Positions 25,040 to 33,322 of a stretch of DNA of 64,000 bases are shown piece by piece. The notes under the pieces are model-generated. The model ran no database searches. It was not told the origin of the DNA and saw nothing but the letters and a program-made list of their open reading frames with translations. Location: positions 1,736,001 to 1,800,000 of the forward strand of contig NZ_BHZC01000001.1 in assembly GCF_003865135.1 (NCBI RefSeq), in the 5' to 3' direction. The position numbers were made by a program, and so were the translations under genes. Position 1 is the first letter of the stretch. The number at the start of each line of letters is the position of its first letter. The stretch comes from Streptomyces chrestomyceticus JCM 4735 (GTDB lineage: Bacteria; Actinomycetota; Actinomycetes; Streptomycetales; Streptomycetaceae).

Positions 25040-25581
25040 CAGGTCCTTTCGAACATGTCGCTGGTGATGGCCCAGCGTTCGTGGTCACGCCAGGCGCCGT
25101 CGATGAACAGGAAGTCGGGCGAGTAGCCCTCCAGCCGGCAGCCCGCGCGCTTGACCAGGGCGATCGAGCGTTCGTTGCCCGGCTGGATGTTGATCTCCAG
25201 GCGGTGCAGCCCCAGCTCGCCGAAGGCGTAGCCCATGGCGAGCCGCAGCCCTTCGCTCATCAGCCCCCGCCCGGCCGCGTGCGCGAAGGCGCCGTATCCC
25301 ACCGCCCCGCAGCGGAAGGCGGCGTACACGATGTTGTTGACGGTCAGGAAGCCGGCGATCCGGCCGCTCTCCAGCTCGCAGATGAGGAACCCTTCGCGCG
25401 ACGGCTCCTGGAGCTTGGCGAAGTAGCTGTCGTAGGCCGCGTCGGTGGTCGGCGAGGAGAGCCACGGCCGTTGCATCCGTACGCTCTCCCGGGCCCGCGC
25501 CGTGAACTCCGCCCGGTCCGCCGCCGTGAAGTGCCGGAGCCCGACCCGCGGGCCGGTGGCGAGATAGTGATCGTCAGCCAT
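25039..25581 (-). CDS. RimJ/RimL-type GNAT acetyltransferase
   Basis: Acetyl-CoA-dependent N-acetyltransferase of 180 residues. The pattern GRIAGFLTVNNIVYAAFRCG, AAGRGLMSEGLRLAMGYAF and LHRLEINIQPGNERSIALVK is the RimJ/RimL ribosomal-protein acetyltransferase type, including the acetyl-CoA-binding R/Q-x-x-G/A-like turn (AGRGLM). I start at the ATG at 25581: TACGAT lies six bases upstream as a -10, whereas the GTG 21 bp earlier has no ribosome site. It is coupled to the VOC gene downstream. Its substrate could be a protein N-terminus or a small molecule. Confidence 0.87.
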   Translation of the reverse strand: MADDHYLATGPRVGLRHFTAADRAEFTARARESVRMQRPWLSSPTTDAAYDSYFAKLQEPSREGFLICELESGRIAGFLTVNNIVYAAFRCGAVGYGAFAHAAGRGLMSEGLRLAMGYAFGELGLHRLEINIQPGNERSIALVKRAGCRLEGYSPDFLFIDGAWRDHERWAITSDMFERT

Positions 25582-25671
25582 CGTCCGATCGTACGAAGCC
25601 ACGGGCCGGGCCGCCAGGTATATCGATCGGGTGAGCGAGTCGTCACCTCGGCGGCCCGGTAGGACCCGGAA

Positions 25672-25700
25672 TTCCGCCGGAAGTCAGGACTCCGGCGGAA
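25672..25700. terminator. Hairpin after the PPTase gene
   Basis: TTCCGCCGGA (25672-25681) and TCCGGCGGAA (25691-25700) form a perfect 10-bp stem with a 9-base loop. It sits 48 bp past the minus-strand PPTase stop and upstream of the GNAT gene. A third related arm (ATTCCGGCGG) follows at about 25708. No U-tract is present. Confidence 0.5.
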
Positions 25701-25747
25701 GCCTGGATTCCGGCGGTCGGCGTCCGGGCCGCTCCGGTCAGGGCCGG

Positions 25748-26509
25748 TCAGCCGGTCGCAGCCGCCGCGCGGATCGCGCAGGCCGCCGCGTACCCCTCCG
25801 GCACCGCCACGTCCGCCATCTCCCACCCCGGCACCGCGACCGGCTCCGGCCCGGCACCGACCAGCGTCGTGGTCATCAGATCGCCCGCCAGGCCGCTGCC
25901 CGTGCCCTTCAGGTACGCCTCCTTGCGGGTCCAGCAGCGGGCGAACGCGGCCGGCCGCCCGGCCTCGGGCAGGGCGTCCAGCGTCGCGCGCTCCCGCGGG
26001 TGCAGCATGCCCGACACCTCCGCCACGGTCCGGGGCGAGGCCGGCTTCTCGATGTCCACGCCGACGGGCGTACGGGCGAAGCCGATCAGTGCCATGTCAC
26101 CGGTGTGGGAGAGCGAGAAGTGCAGCGGCACCCCGGCCCCCGCCACCGCCGGCCGGCCGTGCGGCTCGTCGCAGCAGGGACAGGGCTCGCGGACGAACCG
26201 TATGCCGGCCGGGTCGCGGTCCAGGTACGCGCCGAGCAGGCGGCGCAGCGCGCTGTGCGAGGTGGCGTAGGTGTCGCGGTCGCCGGGCCGGACGAACGCG
26301 GCGGTCCGCTTGCGTTCGGCCGCGTCCAGCACCGCCGTGTCGTGCAGCCCGGCCTCGGGCACGCTGCGGACCAGCCACAGCGACACCTCCCGGGCGCCGT
26401 CCGCCGGCAGCGGGCCCGGCAGCGCGGACGCGTCGTACACCTCGGGGGTCAGGGCAGGCCGCACGGCGCCGCTCTCCTCGCTCGGGGCCCAGGTATCGCC
26501 CGTGGTCAT
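25748..26509 (-). CDS. 4'-phosphopantetheinyl transferase (Sfp type)
   Basis: Enzyme of 253 residues that moves phosphopantetheine from CoA to a serine of carrier proteins. The Sfp signature is intact: VGVDIEKPAS (metal-binding Asp and Glu) and CWTRKEAYLKGTGSGL; HFSLSHTGDMALIGFA precedes them. Two CxC/CC-type Cys (PCPCCDEPHG) are a common feature of actinobacterial members. I choose the ATG at 26509 with GGGAG eight bases upstream, nine bases inside an alternative GTG. No polyketide or NRPS gene is in the window, so it probably serves carrier proteins elsewhere in the genome. Confidence 0.92.
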   Translation of the reverse strand: MTTGDTWAPSEESGAVRPALTPEVYDASALPGPLPADGAREVSLWLVRSVPEAGLHDTAVLDAAERKRTAAFVRPGDRDTYATSHSALRRLLGAYLDRDPAGIRFVREPCPCCDEPHGRPAVAGAGVPLHFSLSHTGDMALIGFARTPVGVDIEKPASPRTVAEVSGMLHPRERATLDALPEAGRPAAFARCWTRKEAYLKGTGSGLAGDLMTTTLVGAGPEPVAVPGWEMADVAVPEGYAAACAIRAAAATG

Positions 26510-26619
26510 CGGTCGCACTCCCTCGTCGTCGTCCTGCGCGGCCGCCCGGAGTCACCCGGTCCGTCCGTCCGTCGGCGGCGCGTGCGGGCGCTCCGGCGCG
26601 GTGCGGATGCCGGGAGCCG

Positions 26620-27591
26620 TTACGGCCGTGTCCGGTGACGGTACCCGGCGCGCGCGGCGCGTGCCGCCGACTCCCGCTCCCCCGCGCTCGGTGCGGCCAG
26701 CGCCAGCCTGCGGTGCGTACGGCGGAGCATCGCGCGGGCGAGGACCGGGTGAACGCGCCGGACGACCGCGAAGTAGAGCCGCCCGCCCGTGTGGTGGGTG
26801 CGCACGACCGTGCTGAGCGTCACCCGGCCGCCGTGGCCGACGGTCCGCCCGTCCGCCCCCACGGCCGGGCTCTCGACCAGGAGCGACGCCCGGAAGTCCA
26901 GGTGCCGGGCGTCCTGGCCCAGCAGGATCTCCCCGCCGTCCGCGGTCGTGGCGCGGCCCTTCTCGGGGAACGCGCCGCGCAGTACGCCCTTCCAGGCCGC
27001 CGGGTCGCACGGCATACCGGGCGGCAGCGGCAGTTGCCAGGCGTCCTGGAAGTCCGGACGCGCGAAGGCGGTACGGGCCAGCCGCGCTGCGGGCGGAACC
27101 GGTACGGCGACGGGGCGCTCCCACAGGAGCCGGTTCAGCAGCCGCACCCACCGCGAGCGGCGGACCGGGGCGCGGACCGCGCCGGTGGCGGCGCGTTCGA
27201 CGTTGTCGAGCATCTCCTCGACGACGGTGGCGTGCATCCAGTACACCGCGAGCGGCCACGCCACCCGCTTCGCGCCCCTGAGCCGGTTCTCCAGGACGTG
27301 GGTCACCCGGCAGCCGCCGGCGTCGAGCGAGGTCACCTCGACGGTGTGGTGGCCGCCCCCCGGGAAGTCGAACCGGACGCGGCGGCCCGGTTCGTAGGCG
27401 GTGACGCGGTAGCGGACGAAGCCGTGGCCGCCGGTCGCGCCGACACCCAGCGGGCGGTCGAAGCGCATGGCGGGCCAGACGGGCACCGGGAAGAGCGGGT
27501 CGTCGTCGCCGGCCAGTCGGTCGAGCAGGGCCCCGACCGTGGTGGCGGGGGCCTGGACGGTGCGGGTGTGGACATCGCGGACCGGGCGCAT
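26620..27591 (-). CDS. SRPBCC-DUF2867 fusion protein
   Basis: Soluble protein of 323 residues. Residues 1-135 look like an SRPBCC (Bet v1-like) lipid- or ligand-binding domain (HTRTVQAPATTVGALLDRL, CRVTHVLENRL). From about residue 170 it has DUF2867 features (FQDAWQLPLPPGMP, VTLSTVVRTHHTGGRLYFAV, HPVLARAMLRRTHRRLA). DUF2867 is often fused to NAD-dependent epimerases; here a second SRPBCC-like unit replaces it. It is divergent from a TetR regulator with palindromes in the 45-bp gap, so it is probably the regulated target. A hydrophobic small molecule as ligand is a reasonable guess only. Confidence 0.75.
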   Translation of the reverse strand: MRPVRDVHTRTVQAPATTVGALLDRLAGDDDPLFPVPVWPAMRFDRPLGVGATGGHGFVRYRVTAYEPGRRVRFDFPGGGHHTVEVTSLDAGGCRVTHVLENRLRGAKRVAWPLAVYWMHATVVEEMLDNVERAATGAVRAPVRRSRWVRLLNRLLWERPVAVPVPPAARLARTAFARPDFQDAWQLPLPPGMPCDPAAWKGVLRGAFPEKGRATTADGGEILLGQDARHLDFRASLLVESPAVGADGRTVGHGGRVTLSTVVRTHHTGGRLYFAVVRRVHPVLARAMLRRTHRRLALAAPSAGERESAARAARAGYRHRTRP

Positions 27592-27601
27592 CGGGCACCT
27601 C

Positions 27602-27642
27602 CATACGGCGGCGTATGTTTGACCGTACGGTAGCGTATGGTC
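27602..27642. promoter_or_regulatory. TetR operator region between divergent genes
   Basis: The gap holds CATACG-GCGG-CGTATG (27602-27617), a perfect 6+6 inverted repeat. It also has the perfect palindrome ACCGTACGGT (27622-27631) and a second CGTATG at 27634, exactly 22 bp from the first. TAGCGT at 27631-27636 lies six bases before the ATG at 27643 and may be the -10 of a leaderless tetR. Binding here would shut both divergent genes. Confidence 0.6.
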
Positions 27643-28311
27643 ATGGCGCGACGGAGCACGGACGGCCCGCAGGACACCGGCGGCACCCCATCGGACACCC
27701 CCTCAGGCGGCACCCCTTCGGACGGGCCCCGCCGCAGCAGGAAGACCGACGGCCGGCGCCGCCTGACCGCCGAGGACTGGGCCGCGGCCGCCCTCGTGGC
27801 CATCGGCGAAGGCGGCCTGGCGGCGGTGGCCGTCGAACCGATCGCCGCCCGGCTCGGCACCACGAAGGGCAGCTTCTACTGGCACTTCGCCAACCGGGAC
27901 GCGCTGGTCGACGCCGCGCTGGAACGCTGGGAGCAATTGCACACCGAGGCCGTCATCACCACCGTCGAGGCGGAACCCGACCCGGAACGGCGACTCCGCG
28001 ACCTGTTCGCGTACGCGTCCGCCGCGTCGGCCGCGGACCCGCTGGAGGTCTCCCTGCTGGCGACGGCGGCGGAGCCACGCGTCGCGGCGGTCCTGCGCCG
28101 GGTGACGGACCGCCGGGTCGGCTATGTCGCGGAGCTGTTCACCGCGCTGGGCTTCCCGGCGGCCGAGGCGCGCCGCCGGGGCCTCCTCGCGTACACGGCG
28201 TATCTCGGCCACACCCAGCTTGGCCACGCCGTCCCGGAGAGCCTGCCCGGCGGGGCGGACCGCGACCGCTACCTGGACTCGGTGATCGACACCCTGCTCT
28301 GCCGGGAATGA
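27637..28311 (+). CDS. TetR-family regulator
   Basis: Transcriptional repressor of 224 residues (or 222 from the ATG at 27643). A Pro/Ser/Gly-rich leader of about 35 residues precedes the HTH (WAAAALVAIGEGGLAAVAVE, IAARLGTTKGSFYWHFANRD). The ligand domain follows, with YTAYLGHTQLGHAVPE typical of TetR_C members. It is divergent from the SRPBCC-DUF2867 gene and most likely controls it and itself. The likely start is the second ATG because a -10-like TAGCGT sits six bases before it. The ligand is unknown. Confidence 0.9.
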   Translation: MVMARRSTDGPQDTGGTPSDTPSGGTPSDGPRRSRKTDGRRRLTAEDWAAAALVAIGEGGLAAVAVEPIAARLGTTKGSFYWHFANRDALVDAALERWEQLHTEAVITTVEAEPDPERRLRDLFAYASAASAADPLEVSLLATAAEPRVAAVLRRVTDRRVGYVAELFTALGFPAAEARRRGLLAYTAYLGHTQLGHAVPESLPGGADRDRYLDSVIDTLLCRE

Positions 28312-28395
28312 CCGGGAGCGACCGGGGCCGCCCGGCCTTGTGCGGCGCAGCGCGGCCCATCGCGGCCCGGCCGGAATTGGCCGGTCTGCGCATGG

Positions 28396-28406
28396 ACGTA
28401 TTACGT
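28396..28406. promoter_or_regulatory. Palindrome upstream of the P450-ferredoxin pair
   Basis: ACGTATTACGT is a perfect 11-bp palindrome within an otherwise GC-rich 256-bp gap, flanked by GCATGG and GCATAGG. It lies 162 bp before the P450 ATG and may be an operator or promoter element. No cognate regulator can be named. Confidence 0.35.
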
Positions 28407-28567
28407 GCATAGGGCATGGAGTGGAGGGTGGTCCGCACCGGACCATCTCCGCCCCGGCCCCGCCCCGTCCGCTCGCCGCCCTTATCTCCCCCCGACCCGC
28501 CGTCCGCCAGCCTTGTCACAGGAGCCCATCGACACCGTCGCCCCGCAGCCTTCTGCCAGGAGGTCCC

Positions 28568-29755
28568 ATGACCGAGGCTCTGCCCTTCCCGCAGGACCGC
28601 ACCTGTCCGTACCAGCCGCCCGTCGGCTACCAGCCGTTGCGTGACGCCCGGCCGCTGTCCCGCGTAAGGCTCTACAACGGCCGTACCGCCTGGGTGGTGA
28701 CCGGCCACGCCGAGACCCGGGCGCTGCTCACCGATCCGCGCCTGTCCGCCGACCGGCAGAATCCGGCCTTCCCCTCCCCCGCGCCCCGCTTCGAGTCGCT
28801 GCGCGCCGTGCGGACCCCGCTGCTGGGGGTCGACGACCCCGAGCACAACACGCTGCGCCGGATGCTGATCCCGAGCTTCAGCCTCAAGCGCGTCGCCGCG
28901 CTGCGCCCCCGTATCCAGGAGACCGTCGACCGGCTGCTGGACGCCATGGAGAAGCAGGGTCCCCCGGCGGAGCTGGTGTCCGCCTTCGCGCTGCCCGTGC
29001 CGTCCATGGTCATCTGCTCGCTGCTGGGCGTCCCGTACGCCGATCACGAACTCTTCGAGGAGCTGTCCCGCACCCTCCTGCAGAGCGTCGATCCGCAGGA
29101 GGTCACCGAGGCCCGCGACCGGCTGGAGGACTACTTCACCGGCCTGGTGGCCCGCAAGCGCGAACAGCCGGGCGACGGCCTGCTGGACGAGCTGATCGCC
29201 GAGCGCCTGGAAACCGGCGAGCTGAGCCGCCACGAGCTGGCGCGCATGGCCTTGCTGCTGCTGGTGGCGGGCCACGAGACCACCTCCAACATGCTCTCGC
29301 TGGGCACCTTCACGCTGCTGGAGCACCCGGAGCAGTTCGCCGCGCTGCGTGCCGACACGTCGCTGGTCCCGGACGCCGTGGAGGAGTTGCTGCGGTTCCT
29401 GTCCATCGCCGACGGGCTGGTACGGGTGGCGACCGAGGACATCGAGGTGGGCGGCGAGACGATCCGGGCGGACGACGGCGTGATCTTCTCCACCTCGGTC
29501 GTCAACCGGGACGGCGCCGCCTACGACGCGCCGGACACCCTGGACTGGCAGCGCTCCGCCCGCCACCACGTGGCCTTCGGTTTCGGCGTCCACCAGTGCC
29601 TGGGCCAGAACCTGGCCCGCGCGGAGATGGAGATCGCCTTCGCGACGCTCTTCGCCCGTTTCCCCGGCCTGCGGCTGGCGGTGCCCGCCGCCGAGGTCCC
29701 CCACAAGCCCGGCCACACCCTCCAGGGCCTGGTCGAACTGCCCGTCACCTGGTGA
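28568..29755 (+). CDS. CYP105-like cytochrome P450
   Basis: Soluble heme monooxygenase of 395 residues. It shows the I-helix LLVAGHETTSNML, the K-helix EELLR, and the heme loop FGFGVHQCLGQNL. The N-terminal FPQDRTCPYQPP and the DPRLSADR segment are characteristic of the actinomycete CYP105 group, which oxidises xenobiotics and polyketides. The ATG has AGGAGG four bases upstream. The 3Fe-4S ferredoxin 53 bp downstream on the same strand is the expected electron donor; no ferredoxin reductase is in the window. The natural substrate is not deducible. Confidence 0.95.
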   Translation: MTEALPFPQDRTCPYQPPVGYQPLRDARPLSRVRLYNGRTAWVVTGHAETRALLTDPRLSADRQNPAFPSPAPRFESLRAVRTPLLGVDDPEHNTLRRMLIPSFSLKRVAALRPRIQETVDRLLDAMEKQGPPAELVSAFALPVPSMVICSLLGVPYADHELFEELSRTLLQSVDPQEVTEARDRLEDYFTGLVARKREQPGDGLLDELIAERLETGELSRHELARMALLLLVAGHETTSNMLSLGTFTLLEHPEQFAALRADTSLVPDAVEELLRFLSIADGLVRVATEDIEVGGETIRADDGVIFSTSVVNRDGAAYDAPDTLDWQRSARHHVAFGFGVHQCLGQNLARAEMEIAFATLFARFPGLRLAVPAAEVPHKPGHTLQGLVELPVTW

Positions 29756-29808
29756 GCGGACGGCCGGCCGTACCCCGCGTGTCCGCAGACGAACGGAAGA
29801 GAGCCGCC

Positions 29809-30003
29809 ATGAAGATCGACATCGATACGTCCGTGTGCATCGGCTCCGGTCAGTGCGCGCTGACCGCGCCGGGGGTGTTCACCCAGGACGACGAGGGGTT
29901 CAGCGCCCTGCTGCCGGGCCGCGAGGACGGCGCGGGCGACCCGCTGGTACGGGAGGCCGCCCGCGCCTGCCCGGTCCAGGCCATCTCGGTCACCGAGAGC
30001 TGA
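29809..30003 (+). CDS. 3Fe-4S ferredoxin
   Basis: Electron carrier of 64 residues for the adjacent P450. Three cluster cysteines are visible (C10, C16 in CIGSGQC and C54 in ARACPVQAI), the spacing of 3Fe-4S ferredoxins. A fourth Cys is absent, as expected for the P450-linked type. It is acidic in the middle (QDDEGFSALLPGRED). The ATG has GGAAG/GAGAG-like sequence upstream. The stop is 22 bp before a MITE-like element. Confidence 0.94.
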   Translation: MKIDIDTSVCIGSGQCALTAPGVFTQDDEGFSALLPGREDGAGDPLVREAARACPVQAISVTES

Positions 30004-30025
30004 CCGGCGCGCGACCGGGCGCCGC

Positions 30026-30191
30026 TAGGGCGTGTCTTTTGGATCAGCCTGGAGCAGCCCGCGGCGCCTGGTGCGGTGCATCGCAAGGCGGAGCATTGCC
30101 CTCGGACTGGGTGTCCGTGGGTGATGCGACAACGCCGCGAGGTGCCGTGCCAGGCGTCGCGGGCCCAGGATGATCCGAAAGACACGCCCTA
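30026..30191. mobile_element. MITE-like inverted-repeat element, 166 bp
   Basis: The left end TAGGGCGTGTCTTTTGGATC and the right end GATCCGAAAGACACGCCCTA are inverted repeats with one mismatch over 20 bp, flanked by or including TA. The inverted symmetry continues inward imperfectly (GCCCGCGGCGCCTGG against its counterpart), so the whole RNA could fold as a long hairpin. It contains no reading frame. The right-hand TA supplies the TAG stop of the CocE-type gene ending at 30189. It probably also ends transcription from both convergent units. It must have been mobilised in trans by an IS transposase not in this window. Confidence 0.75.
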
Positions 30192-32099
30192 ACCGTCCAG
30201 CTCCCCCGCCGTGTCGGCCCCGTCCGGCATCTCCATGACCACCGGCAGGTCGAGCGTGCCGGTGTGCCCGTGGGAGCTGCGTACGGTCACCTGCTTGGTG
30301 CCGCGGTTGCCGAAGTACGCGTTGTCGCTGGCGGCCACCACGAACCGCAGCCGGTGCCCCGGCTCGAAGCGGTGCACGATCGCGGGCAGGTCGACGGTGA
30401 ACTCCCTGGTCACGTCCGGCACCCGGACCGGCGCCACCAGGCGGTGCACGAGGGTCTTGGCGCCGTTGGGCGCCACGTCGTAGAGCTTGGCGAACAGGAC
30501 CAGCTTGTCGGCCGCGTCGCCGGAGTGCTGCACCCGCTCGGCCGCGGGCGCCTCCACCCGCAGGGTGGCCCGCGGCGCGCCGACCACGTCCACGGGCCGC
30601 CCCCGGACCGGGGCGGACGTCCAGTCCAGGTAGGTGCCCCGGGTGTCGTACGGCTTGGGGTTGGGCAGCCTCAGAAGTTCGGCCAGCGAACTCTCCGAAT
30701 GGCTGGAGGAGATCCGCCAGTTGCGGTACGAGCGGCTGCCGGGCACCACATCGGATCGGCTGCCCACCAGCCGGCCGTCGCCGGAGAGGTACAGCCGGTG
30801 CGGGATGCCCTCGGGGAAGACCTCAGAGGTGCCGTACACCGGGCCGTGGCGCACCCAGTCCCGGTAGTACGCGAAAGCCGGCCCGGTGTCGGCGTCCCAC
30901 TCGTGCCGCAGATAGCGGCCGAACCACGCGAGGACCCGCCGCCCGACGTAGCTGCTCTCGAAGTTGCCCTTCGACAGGTCGAGTTCGCCTTTCGCGGGGT
31001 CGGCCATGCCGCCGCTGTGCCCCCAGGACTGCCAGATCATCGCGGTGTCGGTGCCCTGTGCCCGCAGGGCCTCGAACGTCGCGGCCGCCTCGTTGAGGGT
31101 GAAGAGGGTGTCCGCCTGCCCCTGCACGAGCAGGGTCGGTGTGCGGACCGAGCCGAGGTAGGAGACCGGGGAGACGCTGCGCGCGTAGCGGAGCACGGCT
31201 TCCGTGCGGGCGGCCGGGTAGTGGCCGGAGTTCAGCAGCTTCTTGGTCTCGCACGCCTGCGCGACGAAGTGCACACAGCCCGAGCCGCCGCCGCGCGAGG
31301 GGTCCATGCGCGGTCGCAGCAGGCCCTGTGCCTCGCCGATGAGGTAGAAGCCGTTGGTCCACTGGTACTTGTACGCGCCCGGGCCCGGGCCGGTCACGCC
31401 GGAGGTGCGGTCGGCGTGGTTCGGCGCCATGGCGTAGCCGAGGTCGTGCCAGGTGATCAGCGGGACCAGGGCGTCCAGCCGTCCGTCGACGGAAGCGGTG
31501 GCCAACTGGATGGCGCCGCCGTACGAGCCGCCGAACATACCCACCCTCGGGTCCCCGGGGCCGTCCTGGGTGACGTAGTCGACGCGCGTCCCGTCCCGCG
31601 CCGTCCGCTTCCCGGCCAGGAAGTCGAGGAGCCCGCTCGCCGCCCGCCCGTCGATGCGCGGGTCGTCCAAGGAGATCGGGCAGCCGGTACGGCCGAAGCC
31701 GAGGCCGGAGTAGGCCAGCGCGACATAGCCGCGGGCGGCGAAGGCGCGGGCGATGGCGTCGGTGGAGCCGTCCGACTTGCTGCCGCCGAACCCGTTGGTG
31801 GTCAGGACGGCGGGTGCCGGGTGCGCGGCGTCCACACCCGTGGGGCGGTACAGGTCGGCGTCGAGGGCGCAGTCGCGGCCGCCGGCCCGTACCGGCAGCT
31901 TCAGGGCGGTGACGGAGTACCCGGGGTGCCGGTTGCCCGCCGCGCCGGCCGTCCCGGCGGCGCTCACCGGCCCGATGAGCGCCGCGCACGCCGCGAGGCA
32001 CACCGAGGCGGAGACCGGCAGCCGGACGTGCCGGGACCGCGCCGCGCGCCGGACGGGCCGGGCCGCGGCACGGGGCAGGGCTCTGGACACGCTGGGCAC
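30189..32099 (-). CDS. Secreted CocE/NonD-type alpha/beta hydrolase
   Basis: Exported serine hydrolase of 636 residues, of the X-Pro dipeptidyl-peptidase S15 / CocE type. A signal peptide spans about residues 1-48 (basic PVRRAARSR, then VSASVCLAACAALIGPVSAAG). The nucleophile is in FGGSYGG, the acid in QGQADTLF and the base in WGHSGGM. The C-terminal X-Pro beta-sandwich is at about 400-630. I choose the GTG at 32099, which has GGAGG five bases upstream; the frame is open much further without a signal. Its stop codon lies inside the terminal TA of the MITE-like element. Substrate could be prolyl peptides or esters. Confidence 0.88.
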   Translation of the reverse strand: MPSVSRALPRAAARPVRRAARSRHVRLPVSASVCLAACAALIGPVSAAGTAGAAGNRHPGYSVTALKLPVRAGGRDCALDADLYRPTGVDAAHPAPAVLTTNGFGGSKSDGSTDAIARAFAARGYVALAYSGLGFGRTGCPISLDDPRIDGRAASGLLDFLAGKRTARDGTRVDYVTQDGPGDPRVGMFGGSYGGAIQLATASVDGRLDALVPLITWHDLGYAMAPNHADRTSGVTGPGPGAYKYQWTNGFYLIGEAQGLLRPRMDPSRGGGSGCVHFVAQACETKKLLNSGHYPAARTEAVLRYARSVSPVSYLGSVRTPTLLVQGQADTLFTLNEAAATFEALRAQGTDTAMIWQSWGHSGGMADPAKGELDLSKGNFESSYVGRRVLAWFGRYLRHEWDADTGPAFAYYRDWVRHGPVYGTSEVFPEGIPHRLYLSGDGRLVGSRSDVVPGSRSYRNWRISSSHSESSLAELLRLPNPKPYDTRGTYLDWTSAPVRGRPVDVVGAPRATLRVEAPAAERVQHSGDAADKLVLFAKLYDVAPNGAKTLVHRLVAPVRVPDVTREFTVDLPAIVHRFEPGHRLRFVVAASDNAYFGNRGTKQVTVRSSHGHTGTLDLPVVMEMPDGADTAGELDG

Positions 32100-32353
32100 G
32101 CAGACCTCCACAAAGGCACGCCGCACCGGGCGGTCGGTGGCGGCCGGCTCATGTCGTGACACGAGTAACAAGGTGTCGACGCTCGCACCGGGGATTGTCT
32201 CCCGAGCCGCGCCAGGTCCATCCGAAAGGCTCCGCCCGGACCACCCGTTGGGCTGCACGAACACCGGGGCCGGGCTCCGGCGGATCACCCGTACGAGTGC
32301 GGCGCCGGGGGCGTGGCGGGCAGGCCGTATCGCTCGTCCGGGTGGATTCGCCG

Positions 32354-33322
32354 TCAGGAGCGTTCGCGCAGCGCCGGTACGTCGTAGGTGAGGGTGCCGG
32401 CCGTCGCGTCCAGCTCCGCCCGTACGCCCAGCGGCACGGTGAGCGCCGAGTCGCCGTGCCCGAAGCCGAACTCCTCCGCCACCGGGACGCCGAGGGGCCC
32501 GAGGCGGTCCAGCAGCACCGCGCGGATCTCCTCGTACGGGCCGCAGCGGGCCCACGAGCCGAGGACGACGCCCGCGACGCCGGTCAGCCACCCGGCGCGC
32601 AGCAACTGGGTCAGGGCGCGATCGACGCGGTACGGGGGCTCGCCCACGTCCTCCAGGAGAAGCAGGCCGCCGGCCGCGCCCGCGCGGGCGTGCGGCGTAC
32701 CGAGGTCGGCGGCGAGCAGGGACAGGCAGCCGCCCAGCGTGACGCCGCTCGCCCGCCCCGGCACCAGCGGCCGGGCGGTCGGTGAGGTGACGGCCCGCAC
32801 CGAAGCGGGCTCGAACAGCGTGCGCCGCAGGTGTTCGCGGGTCGGCTCGTCCTTGAGGAACACCTCGCCCGCGACGGCCGGGCCGTGCAGCGTGACCACC
32901 CCGGCGCGCACCGCGAACGCCTCGTGCAGCGCGGTGACGTCACTGAAGCCGATCAGCGACTTGGGGCCGTGTGCCCGGAAGGCGGCCCGTACGGCCTTCC
33001 AGTCCACGAGGTCGGCCATGCGCTGCGCGCCGTAACCGCCGCGCGCCGCGAAGACCGCCGCGATGTCCGGGTCGCACAGCGCCTCCTGGAGATCGCGGGC
33101 GCGTTCCCCGTCCGTGGCCGCCAGGTACGGCAGGGTGACGTGCCGGCCGCGTACGTGGGGTGCCTCGACCGGGTCGAGGTCCCAGCCGCGCAGCAGGTCG
33201 GCCCCGGCGTCCAGCCGCTCCGGGTCGACCGGGCAGCTCGGCGCGACCAGGGCGACCCGGTCGCCGGGCGCCAGGCGCCGGGGGCGCTCCGCCGTCCGTG
33301 TACCGGGGTGACCAGCCGTCAC
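32354..33322 (-). CDS. S66 family LD-carboxypeptidase
   Basis: Cytoplasmic serine peptidase of 322 residues related to LdcA, which removes the terminal D-Ala from muropeptide tetrapeptides during wall recycling. Segments ALVAPSCPVDPERL, FAARGGYGAQRMADLVDW, SLIGFSDVTALHEAFAV (nucleophile Ser expected in GFSD), LLLEDVGEPPYRVDRALT and FGHGDSALTVPLG (His) match the family. The GTG start at 33322 overlaps the S9 peptidase stop by 4 bases (GTGA), so it is translated after it. Alternative members of S66 act on microcin C; this cannot be excluded. Confidence 0.88.
   Translation of the reverse strand: MTAGHPGTRTAERPRRLAPGDRVALVAPSCPVDPERLDAGADLLRGWDLDPVEAPHVRGRHVTLPYLAATDGERARDLQEALCDPDIAAVFAARGGYGAQRMADLVDWKAVRAAFRAHGPKSLIGFSDVTALHEAFAVRAGVVTLHGPAVAGEVFLKDEPTREHLRRTLFEPASVRAVTSPTARPLVPGRASGVTLGGCLSLLAADLGTPHARAGAAGGLLLLEDVGEPPYRVDRALTQLLRAGWLTGVAGVVLGSWARCGPYEEIRAVLLDRLGPLGVPVAEEFGFGHGDSALTVPLGVRAELDATAGTLTYDVPALRERS

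Noticed and set aside
25748..30003. PPTase, fusion protein, TetR, P450 and ferredoxin as one biosynthetic cluster
   Set aside because: No scaffold-forming enzyme lies between them, and gene directions and hairpins separate the units.
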